Below are positions 1 to 5,049 of a DNA stretch of 5,106 nt, piece by piece. The notes beneath the pieces were generated by a model that did no database searches, was not told the origin of the DNA, and saw nothing but the letters and a program-made list of their open reading frames with translations. Position 1 is the stretch's first letter; each line of letters opens with the position of its first letter. The translations under genes were made by a program, and so were the position numbers. The DNA is from JANNVK01 sp031414415 (GTDB lineage: Bacteria > Acidobacteriota > Blastocatellia > Pyrinomonadales > Pyrinomonadaceae), in contig JANNVK010000144.1 of the NCBI GenBank assembly GCA_031414415.1, forward strand, positions 1 through 5,106, written 5' to 3'.

Positions 1-1
1 T

Positions 2-316
2 GAAATCGCCGAGAAAATAATAAAAGGCGTTGATTTTGTCCAACTTAAAGAAGGTCCGTTTGATCTAGATTTGGTTTTTGCACCTGACGGTATTGACAGT
101 TTTGAAGAAGCAGAAAAACGAATGATTTTTGTTGAAGGCTTCCCAGTAGCAAACATCCGAGACATTATTGCCAGTAAAAAGGCTTCAGGAAGAGAAAAAG
201 ATTTAATTGAACTACCACTTCTGGAAGATTTTCGAGAAGAATATGAAAAAAAATTGTTTAGCGAACCTAAAACGTCATTTGAAATCGCTATGGAAAAACT
301 AAATAAAAAAAATTAA
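2..316 (+). CDS. Nucleotidyltransferase-like protein (AbiEii/DUF6036 type), C-terminal part; 5' end outside window
   Basis: The frame is open from base 2 to the TAA at 314-316, giving about 104 residues. The true start lies upstream, so the in-frame TTG at 71 is not needed. The visible part contains the acidic strand PFDLDLVFAPDG, then VEGFPVANIRDIIASKKASGREKDLIELPLLEDF. The pattern 'IIxSKxAxGRxKDLxxLPLL' is typical of the C-terminal half of AbiEii/DUF6036-like minimal nucleotidyltransferases, in which an Asp-x-Asp strand binds metal and NTP and the later Lys/Arg-Lys-Asp stretch packs against it. Such proteins are often paired with small antitoxin-like genes, and the partner would lie upstream here. 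The family call rests on recognised motifs only. The N-terminal GS motif that would confirm catalysis is not in the window. The tail is Lys/Asn-rich and ends just before a hairpin shared with the convergent gene. Confidence 0.7.
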   Translation, partial: EIAEKIIKGVDFVQLKEGPFDLDLVFAPDGIDSFEEAEKRMIFVEGFPVANIRDIIASKKASGREKDLIELPLLEDFREEYEKKLFSEPKTSFEIAMEKLNKKN

Positions 317-345
317 TAAAAAGGAATTACTTTTTATCATTTTTT
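316..345. terminator. A/T-rich hairpin between convergent genes, possibly a bidirectional terminator
   Basis: An 8-bp inverted repeat pairs ATAAAAAG (316-323) with CTTTTTAT (330-337) around a 6-nt loop. It is followed on the + strand by a T run at 340-345 and on the - strand by an uninterrupted run of eight T (complement of 305-312). It sits exactly where the nucleotidyltransferase gene and the PI-PLC-like gene converge and overlaps the last codon and stop of the latter. The stem has only one G:C pair, so its strength is doubtful. Confidence 0.4.
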
Positions 346-1454
346 GTTTGCTTCCAACGTGTCCAATTTGTGTCTGTCCCAATTTTTGTATCTTTAAAAT
401 CAACTTTGATGCCGTTAATATGTTTGGCAAGTTTTACTAAATCGTGGCGGTTATAAAAATCAGCCCAAATCAAATTTATCGGAAACTTCCCCGTCCATTC
501 ATTTTTAATCCAACCCAACGCAACCGGATTTGTCATATCAGCCAATTCGCTCGAAGATTTTGGATAAACGCTTGAAAAAAAGCCTTTGCTGATTAGTTTT
601 CCGCCTTCATCAGGCGTAATTGATGAACGAATTGCAAAGAATTTATCAGCATATTGTTTGTTTTTTGCATTTTGCAAAACTTTCAAAGTTTCGCTCTTGA
701 AAACATCTATTTCCCAACTTTGAACCCAAGTATTTGCTTCGAGACGCTTCCAAATCACATCGTTCTCTGGAACATCGTCCGTATCAAAAAGTGCGATAAT
801 TTGATTGTTAGATTTTAGTTGCCACAGTTCATTTAACTTACTTTTTGGGCTAAATTTCTTGCTGTTTACTAATTTTCCTTTGAGCTTAGTTTTAATTAAA
901 TTCACTAAAAGCGTCCAATTCGCGGTTGTTAAACCTTCAAGTTCGCCTTGCTTTTTGTTTTGCTCAATTAGATATTTTCTGTCCCAAAAATGATTAAATC
1001 CAAGCAAGACAATTTCACGAGGATTATTGTCAGTGAAAGTTTTTACATCATCGAGGATTGAAGCCAGCGAAGCACCAAAAAGTCCGTGGCACGTCATCAA
1101 AACTCCTTTGCTATCAACACATACACGAATATCCAAATACCGAATTCCGTCATTTAACATCTCTGCAGTTGTGCGTTCTTGAGTTTTTGCCCAATCAGAA
1201 AATATTGAATTGAAAGATAAAATTCGCTTCAATTTTTTATTATCCGGCGAAGAATCAACGCTACCATCACCCGATTTTGTCGAGATTGCAAACGTTCCTG
1301 CATCATGAGTTCCGGGCAAAGCGATTTCGTTCAATGATTTTTTTCCAAGAATCGCGGCATTATCGGACATCCAAGTTGCTTGTGCAAAAGTCGCGGAAGC
1401 TGTTGCGAACAAAACGATTAAAAATAAAATTGTTTTTGCAGATTTACTTAACAT
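327..1454 (-). CDS. Secreted phosphatidylinositol-specific phospholipase C X-domain phosphodiesterase
   Basis: This 375-residue protein belongs to the PI-PLC X-domain family, whose members cleave phosphodiester head groups of (glyco)phospholipids by general acid-base catalysis with two histidines. Residues 1-26 form a signal peptide: a Lys-containing start, a hydrophobic core (TILFLIVLFATASATFA), and a likely Ala-type cleavage site near 24-26. Mature catalytic motifs are visible. LPGTHDAGTF has H50/D51, LDIRV has R110, and TCHGLF has H123. The 13-residue R110-H123 spacing equals R69-H82 of Bacillus cereus PI-PLC. IWADFYN (D332) may supply the late Asp that pairs with the first His. No membrane anchor follows the signal, so an exported, periplasmic or extracellular enzyme is likely. 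The ATG at 1454 directly precedes the signal peptide; no Shine-Dalgarno is visible. It is divergent from kynU, with 115 bp between starts. The substrate (PI, GPI or another lipid) cannot be told from sequence. Confidence 0.85.
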   Translation of the reverse strand: MLSKSAKTILFLIVLFATASATFAQATWMSDNAAILGKKSLNEIALPGTHDAGTFAISTKSGDGSVDSSPDNKKLKRILSFNSIFSDWAKTQERTTAEMLNDGIRYLDIRVCVDSKGVLMTCHGLFGASLASILDDVKTFTDNNPREIVLLGFNHFWDRKYLIEQNKKQGELEGLTTANWTLLVNLIKTKLKGKLVNSKKFSPKSKLNELWQLKSNNQIIALFDTDDVPENDVIWKRLEANTWVQSWEIDVFKSETLKVLQNAKNKQYADKFFAIRSSITPDEGGKLISKGFFSSVYPKSSSELADMTNPVALGWIKNEWTGKFPINLIWADFYNRHDLVKLAKHINGIKVDFKDTKIGTDTNWTRWKQTKNDKK

Positions 1455-1569
1455 AATATTGTTAGAAAAGGATATTACGCAAAATCAAAAAAGCCAAGTA
1501 AACAAATTAACGCTAGTTTTTCGTCACATCTAATTTGGACGATATAGAAAATGTCGTAAAATAAAATGT
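1455..1569. promoter_or_regulatory. Divergent intergenic region between the PI-PLC-like gene and kynU
   Basis: The 115-bp spacer must hold the start signals for both divergent genes. On the - strand a TAATAT (complement of 1472-1477) lies 17 nt before the PI-PLC ATG, with no convincing -35. On the + strand the best signal is the kynU promoter listed separately. A TAATTTG at 1531-1537 also resembles, one base short, the Bacteroidota -7 box TAnnTTTG. I see no clear operator palindrome or riboswitch. Confidence 0.4.
1535..1562 (+). promoter_or_regulatory. Candidate kynU promoter, leaderless geometry
   Basis: TTGGAC (1535-1540) and TAAAAT (1557-1562) are separated by 16 nt, a good sigma-70-like pair. 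The -10 box ends 7 nt before the kynU ATG, so transcription would begin at or next to the start codon. No purine-rich Shine-Dalgarno is present. KMO has the same 7-nt spacing, which strengthens both calls. This is based on pattern reading only. Confidence 0.45.
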
Positions 1570-2880
1570 ATGCCGCAAAATAACTTTGAAACAACCGAAT
1601 CCTTTGCTAAATCTTTAGACGAGCAAGATTTACTTCGCAGTTTTTGCGAAAAATTTCATATTCCCAAGCAATCTAATGGTGAAAATGTGATTTATTTCAC
1701 TGGAAACTCGCTCGGTTTACAACCGAAAACAACGCGAAGTTTTATCGAACAAGAATTAAGTGATTGGGAAAAATTCGGCGTTGAAGGACATTTCCACGCG
1801 AAAACACCTTGGATGTCTTATCACGAAAATTTAATTGAACAAATGGCGGAAGTTGTTGGCGGAAAACAAGTTGAAGTCGTGGTAATGAATTCTCTGACGG
1901 TGAATTTGCATCTTTTAATGGTTTCATTTTACCGTCCAAGCGGCAAGCGAAACAAAATCGTCATTGAGAAAAATGCGTTTCCATCAGATCAATATGCGGT
2001 TCAATCGCAAATTAGATTTCACATTTCAGATTCCAAATTTCAGATTTCAGATTATTTGATTGAGCTTTCGCCGCGACACGGAGAAACTTGTTTGCGAACA
2101 GAAGATATTCTTCAAACAATTCGTGAAAAAGGCGATGAAATTGCGTTAATTATGCTTGGAGGCGTAAATTATTACACCGGACAAGCCTTTGATTTTGAAG
2201 CAGTTACGCGAGTTGGACACGAAGTTGGGGCAATAGTCGGATTTGACCTCGCTCACGCGGCGGGAAACATTGAATTGCAACTTCACGATTGGAATGTCGA
2301 TTTTGCAGCGTGGTGTTCTTATAAATATTTGAACTCTGGTCCGGGTGGAATCGGCGGTATTTTTGTTCACGAAAAACACGTTTCTGACGAAAATTTACCT
2401 CGTTTTGCAGGTTGGTGGGGACACGATAAAGAAACTCGTTTTTTGATGGGCGACGAATTTTCTCCGATAAAATCTGCGGAAGGTTGGCAATTATCAAATC
2501 CGCCGATTTTTCAACTAGCGAGTTTGCGTGCGAGTTTAGAAATTTTTCACGAAGCTGGAATGAAAAATTTGGTCACTAAATCTAAAAAACTGACTAATTA
2601 TTTGGAGTTTTTGTTACATCAAATTGAAACTGACCGGATTGAAATAATCACGCCAACTGATTCAAACCAAAGAGGTTGTCAGCTTTCAATTCGCGTTAAA
2701 AATGCAGATAAATTGTTATTCAACGCAATCACGAACAACGGTGTAATTGCTGATTGGCGTGAACCTGATGTTATCCGAGTTGCACCTGTTCCGCTTTATA
2801 ATTCTTTTATGGATTGTTGGAAATTTGTTGAGATTTTGAGAGTTTGCTTACTGTCCGCTCAAAAAAACTTGCAACTTTAA
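1570..2880 (+). CDS. kynU: Kynureninase (EC 3.7.1.3)
   Basis: This PLP-dependent fold-type I enzyme hydrolyses L-kynurenine or 3-hydroxykynurenine to anthranilate or 3-hydroxyanthranilate plus L-alanine, in the cytoplasm. The 436-residue length fits the family. The sequence carries YFTGNSLG (42-49), the PLP-facing VGFDLAHAAGN with D226 and H229, and WCSYKYLNSGPGG with Y251 and the Schiff-base lysine K252. D226-K252 spacing (26) equals D201-K227 of the Pseudomonas enzyme. RFAGWWGH (W282) and LSNPP (N310) keep the 28-residue spacing of substrate-contacting human W305/N333. The C-terminus has IRVAPVPLYNSF. The ATG at 1570 is chosen because the normal N-terminus begins there; a five-codon frame at 1566 overlaps it and is ignored. 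No Shine-Dalgarno is visible. An odd heptamer repeat array encodes residues 149-161. The 3-hydroxy substrate is favoured by the nearby KMO gene. Confidence 0.96.
   Translation: MPQNNFETTESFAKSLDEQDLLRSFCEKFHIPKQSNGENVIYFTGNSLGLQPKTTRSFIEQELSDWEKFGVEGHFHAKTPWMSYHENLIEQMAEVVGGKQVEVVVMNSLTVNLHLLMVSFYRPSGKRNKIVIEKNAFPSDQYAVQSQIRFHISDSKFQISDYLIELSPRHGETCLRTEDILQTIREKGDEIALIMLGGVNYYTGQAFDFEAVTRVGHEVGAIVGFDLAHAAGNIELQLHDWNVDFAAWCSYKYLNSGPGGIGGIFVHEKHVSDENLPRFAGWWGHDKETRFLMGDEFSPIKSAEGWQLSNPPIFQLASLRASLEIFHEAGMKNLVTKSKKLTNYLEFLLHQIETDRIEIITPTDSNQRGCQLSIRVKNADKLLFNAITNNGVIADWREPDVIRVAPVPLYNSFMDCWKFVEILRVCLLSAQKNLQL
2016..2050 (+). repeat. Heptanucleotide tandem repeat inside kynU
   Basis: Five heptamers start at 2016, 2023, 2030, 2037 and 2044 with consensus ATTTCAG. 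The units at 2023, 2037 and 2044 are perfect, the first ends in C instead of G, and the third is ATTCCAA; the next unit begins ATT and then decays. The array encodes the stretch FHISDSKFQISD, which replaces the usual short FH-to-LIEL linker of kynureninases with about four extra residues. Heptanucleotide arrays of this kind are known as dispersed repeats in several bacterial groups. Confidence 0.8.
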
Positions 2881-2898
2881 AGTCAAATTTAGTATCTT
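2869..2898 (+). promoter_or_regulatory. Weak candidate promoter for the redoxin-like gene
   Basis: TTGCAA (2869-2874, inside the end of kynU) and TATCTT (2893-2898) are 18 nt apart; an overlapping TATAAA lies at 2898-2903. They precede the ATG at 2949 by about 50 nt. Without a terminator between kynU and this gene, read-through from kynU is equally possible, so this promoter is optional. Confidence 0.25.
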
Positions 2899-2948
2899 AT
2901 AAAAGGTGGCTCATCCACTTGTAGTAAAAAAAATTAAACAAAATTATT

Positions 2949-3455
2949 ATGAGAAATCAATTACTAAAAGCCTTCGGGTTTTCACTTCTTATTGCGTTTA
3001 TTCTACTTTCAAATGTAGTTTCTGCTTCAGACAACAAAGCTGTAGATTTTTCGTTAAAAGACCAGTTTGGAAAGGTTTACGACTACAAATTCCCTCGCGA
3101 AAAAGTTTCGATTCTTGCGTTTGGTGATAAAGATGGTTCTGAACAACTAGAACCTTGGATTCGCCAAATTTATGAGAAATACACTGATAAAATAGATATT
3201 CAAGGTGTTGCCGAACTCTCAGCTGTCCCAGCAATTGCTCGCGGAATTGTCCGTGCGATGATTAAGAAAAAATCGAAACAACCTGTGATGCTTGATTGGC
3301 AAGGAAAAGTTAGCAAAGATTTTAAGTATCAAAAAAAGCTGGCAAATATTTATCTGATTGATAAATCTGGAAACATTATTATCAAAGAAGTTGGCGTTTC
3401 TGACGAAGCAAAACTCAAAAAAATGTTTATAGAAATTGACAAATTACTCAAGTAA
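2949..3455 (+). CDS. Exported thioredoxin-fold (redoxin/YtfJ-like) protein lacking all cysteines
   Basis: This 168-residue protein starts with a signal peptide (residues 1-26; core FSLLIAFILL, likely cleavage after VSA). The rest resembles an AhpC/TSA-TlpA-type thioredoxin fold. AVDFSLKDQFGKVYDYKF is the N-terminal hairpin, KVSILAFGDKDGSEQ is the strand and loop that normally carry CxxC, and LANIYLIDKSGNIIIKEVG is the late strand pair usually preceded by a cis-proline. The protein has no cysteine anywhere, and Ala-Asn stands where the cis-Pro is expected, so thiol redox chemistry is excluded. The middle part (GVAELSAVPAIARGIVRAMIKKK) occurs in similar uncharacterised periplasmic proteins that I recall only loosely. 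YtfJ-type proteins also lack the redox pair. The gene lies 68 bp after kynU on the same strand and ends before a strong terminator, so it may be co-transcribed with kynU. No Shine-Dalgarno is seen; the leader is A-rich. Its function is unknown. Confidence 0.8.
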   Translation: MRNQLLKAFGFSLLIAFILLSNVVSASDNKAVDFSLKDQFGKVYDYKFPREKVSILAFGDKDGSEQLEPWIRQIYEKYTDKIDIQGVAELSAVPAIARGIVRAMIKKKSKQPVMLDWQGKVSKDFKYQKKLANIYLIDKSGNIIIKEVGVSDEAKLKKMFIEIDKLLK

Positions 3456-3481
3456 ATCTGAGTCAAACTCAAAAAATAAAG

Positions 3482-3523
3482 CCAACAAACAAGTTTCAAA
3501 AAATTGTGTTTGTTGGTTTTTTT
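3482..3523 (+). terminator. Rho-independent terminator after the redoxin-like gene
   Basis: A perfect 10-bp stem pairs CCAACAAACA (3482-3491) with TGTTTGTTGG (3507-3516) around a 15-nt loop and is followed by seven T (3517-3523). It begins 26 nt after the redoxin-like stop. It separates the kynU-redoxin transcript from KMO, which implies that KMO has its own promoter. Confidence 0.88.
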
Positions 3524-3548
3524 GTGCTTAAAATTATTTTAAATCGGT

Positions 3549-3554
3549 TACAAT
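3549..3554 (+). promoter_or_regulatory. Candidate -10 box of KMO, leaderless geometry
   Basis: TACAAT (3549-3554) matches the -10 consensus TATAAT at five of six positions and ends 7 nt before the KMO ATG, the same distance as for kynU. No good -35 is seen at 16-18 nt; TTGTGC (3522-3527) is 21 nt away and overlaps the terminator T-run. No Shine-Dalgarno is present. The upstream terminator makes a promoter in this short interval necessary. Confidence 0.4.
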
Positions 3555-3561
3555 AATCAAA

Positions 3562-4941
3562 ATGAGTAATCAAAAAGTAATCATCATCGGAGCAGGTTTA
3601 TCGGGTTCTTTACTTGCAATTTATTTGGCGAAACGCGGAATTCACAGCGAAATTTACGAAGCTCGCGGCGATATGCGAAACGAAACTGTGTCAGATGGGC
3701 GTTCGATAAATCTTGCTTTGTCTAATCGCGGAATCGCCGCTTTGAAAGAAGTCGGTATGGACGAATTTATGCTCGCCGAAGCTGTTCCGATGTTTGGGCG
3801 AATGATTCACGCGGTTGATGGACAAACAAAACTTTTGCCATATTCGGGCAGAACAGGCGAATTTATTAACTCGGTTTCGCGTTCGGGTTTGAATATCGCT
3901 TTGATGAATGAAGCTGAGAAATACGCGGAAGTTAAGTTCTTTTTTAACGAAAAATGCGTCGAATTTGATTGTAAATCGGGTTCAGCGAAGTTTGATTCTG
4001 GCAAATTTGTCAAAGGCGACACTCTGATTGCGACCGATGGAGCAGGTTCAGTTGTCAGAAACGCAATGTTTTCGGGCATTCCACGATTCAATTTTTCTCA
4101 GCAATTCCTCGAACACGGCTACAAAGAACTTCAGATACCAGCAAGCGAAAACGGCAACTTCTTATTGGAAAAAAACGCTTTACATATTTGGGCTCGCGGC
4201 TCATTTATGATGATTGCGTTGCCGAATTTTGACGGAAGTTTTACATGCACAATGTTTAACGCACACATCGGCGAAAATAGTTTCGACTCAATTAAAACCG
4301 AAGAAATTAGCCACAGATTTACACAGATAAACACAGATAATAAACCCGATAAAACATCTGTTTTAGATTTTTTTCAGACGAACTTCGCCGACGCAATTCC
4401 GTTAATGCCAACTTTGCTTGAAGATTGGGCAACAAATCCGGTCGGCAACCTTGGAACAATCAAATGTTTTCCGTGGAATGTCGGTGGAAAGTCTTTGTTG
4501 ATTGGCGATTCGGCACACGCAATCGTTCCATTTTACGGGCAAGGAATGAACGCTTCGTTTGAAGATTGTCGTATTTTGAACCAGCTAATCGGCGAACACG
4601 GCACAGATTGGGAAAAGGTTTTCGATGAATTTTCACTCGTTCGCAAGCCGAATACCGACGCAATCGCGGATATGGCGGAAGAGAATTTCTACGAAATGCG
4701 AGATGCCGTGGCGGACGAAACTTTTCAGAAAAAACGCGAACTTGAAACCAAATTAGAGCAAACTTATCCCGACTATTTCTCGAAATATTCAATGGTAACT
4801 TTCCAAGCGGATTTGCCTTATAAAATTGCTAAAGAAAAAGGAAATGCACAGGATAAATTGTTGATGGAAATTTGTGCAAACGTGGAAAATGTTGGTGAAT
4901 TAGATTTGACTGAGGTCTTTGAGAAGGTGAAAAATTTATGA
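3562..4941 (+). CDS. kmo: Kynurenine 3-monooxygenase (EC 1.14.13.9)
   Basis: This FAD-dependent aromatic hydroxylase uses NADPH and O2 to convert L-kynurenine to 3-hydroxykynurenine, the substrate of the neighbouring kynureninase. Residues 6-25 hold the Rossmann dinucleotide motif (G10-A-G12-LS-G15). RSINLALSNRG follows near residue 50. GRM and LPY provide R80 and Y94, spaced 14 apart like substrate-binding R85/Y99 of human KMO. ATDGAGSVVR holds the DG motif (D159-G160), and IGDSAHAIVPFYGQGMNASFEDC (from 314; G315-D316) is the second FAD motif. YSMVTF lies near the C-terminus. The length of 459 is normal for soluble bacterial forms, and there is no C-terminal membrane helix. The ATG is fixed by the FAD motif immediately downstream. 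A decamer repeat adds about 15 residues around 251-260, just before the conserved VLDFFQTNFADAIPLMPTLLED block. The stop overlaps the next ATG (ATGA). Confidence 0.96.
   Translation: MSNQKVIIIGAGLSGSLLAIYLAKRGIHSEIYEARGDMRNETVSDGRSINLALSNRGIAALKEVGMDEFMLAEAVPMFGRMIHAVDGQTKLLPYSGRTGEFINSVSRSGLNIALMNEAEKYAEVKFFFNEKCVEFDCKSGSAKFDSGKFVKGDTLIATDGAGSVVRNAMFSGIPRFNFSQQFLEHGYKELQIPASENGNFLLEKNALHIWARGSFMMIALPNFDGSFTCTMFNAHIGENSFDSIKTEEISHRFTQINTDNKPDKTSVLDFFQTNFADAIPLMPTLLEDWATNPVGNLGTIKCFPWNVGGKSLLIGDSAHAIVPFYGQGMNASFEDCRILNQLIGEHGTDWEKVFDEFSLVRKPNTDAIADMAEENFYEMRDAVADETFQKKRELETKLEQTYPDYFSKYSMVTFQADLPYKIAKEKGNAQDKLLMEICANVENVGELDLTEVFEKVKNL
4312..4341 (+). repeat. Decanucleotide tandem repeat inside the KMO gene
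   Basis: Three decamers start at 4312, 4322 and 4332 with consensus CACAGATAAA; they differ only in bases 8-10 of the unit. They encode residues 251-260 (HRFTQINTDN). Thirty bases is a multiple of three, so the frame is kept. From memory of human and bacterial KMOs, the preceding FDSIKTE should run almost directly into VLDFF. The repeat and its flanks (about 250-266) therefore look like an insertion. Similar CACAGAT-rich elements occur as dispersed repeats in many bacterial genomes. Confidence 0.75.
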
Positions 4942-5006
4942 AACTTTCAACCCGAATCAACAATCAAACCTACAAATTTGACGGCGAAAATCCGCTTGAT
5001 ATTTAG
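4938..5006 (+). pseudogene. Truncated N-terminus of a cyclase-family (kynurenine formamidase-like) gene
   Basis: The ATG at 4938 overlaps the KMO stop as ATGA, and AAGGTGA (4924-4930) lies about 9 nt upstream as a ribosome site, so it is placed as a translationally coupled operon gene. The frame runs only 22 codons to TAG at 5004-5006. Its end, TYKFDGENPLDI, resembles the N-terminus of cyclase-family proteins, which begin with a short strand pair and continue 'DIS(I)PL'. That family includes bacterial N-formylkynurenine formamidase (KynB), the step just before KMO. Nothing after 5006 resembles the remaining ~200 residues or the His-x-Gly-Thr-His-x-Asp metal motif. I infer a gene cut off by deletion or insertion near 5003-5010. 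The alternative is an unrelated micropeptide. Confidence 0.55.
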
Positions 5007-5025
5007 ACTCGATGAAAATTTGAGT

Positions 5026-5043
5026 TATAGTTAAAGTTAGGAG
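5026..5043 (+). promoter_or_regulatory. -10 box and Shine-Dalgarno for the DUF104-type gene
   Basis: TATAGT (5026-5031) could serve as a -10 box; the -35 is poor (TTAGAC at 5003-5008, 17 nt away). AGGAG (5039-5043) lies 6 nt before the ATG at 5050 and is a canonical ribosome site. It is the only textbook Shine-Dalgarno of the complete starts in this window, in contrast to kynU and KMO. Confidence 0.45.
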
Positions 5044-5049
5044 AACCAT

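Noticed and set aside
71..73. TTG at 71 as the true start of the first gene
   Set aside because: The frame is open back to base 2 and upstream codons encode the conserved PFDLDLV strand, so the gene begins before the window.
1566..1583. Five-codon ATG frame overlapping the kynU start as a possible leader peptide
   Set aside because: Too short, without a ribosome site, and it would overlap the kynU start codon; no Trp codons or attenuator hairpin accompany it.
2016..2050. Heptamer array as a CRISPR or iteron-type origin
   Set aside because: Units are 7 bp with no spacers, lie inside a conserved coding region, and no cas or replication gene is near.
2906..3127. 73-codon GTG-start frame overlapping the redoxin-like gene
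   Set aside because: It is out of frame with the clear signal-peptide protein, its translation is Lys/Cys/Phe-rich with no domain look, and the 2949 frame explains the region.
4312..4341. Decamer array as a regulator binding array
   Set aside because: It is deep within the KMO coding region, translated in frame, and far from any start site; a dispersed repeat insertion is simpler.
4460..4792. 110-codon minus-strand frame and other antisense frames within kynU and KMO
   Set aside because: They are shadows of strongly conserved coding sequence on the plus strand and their translations show basic, low-information composition.
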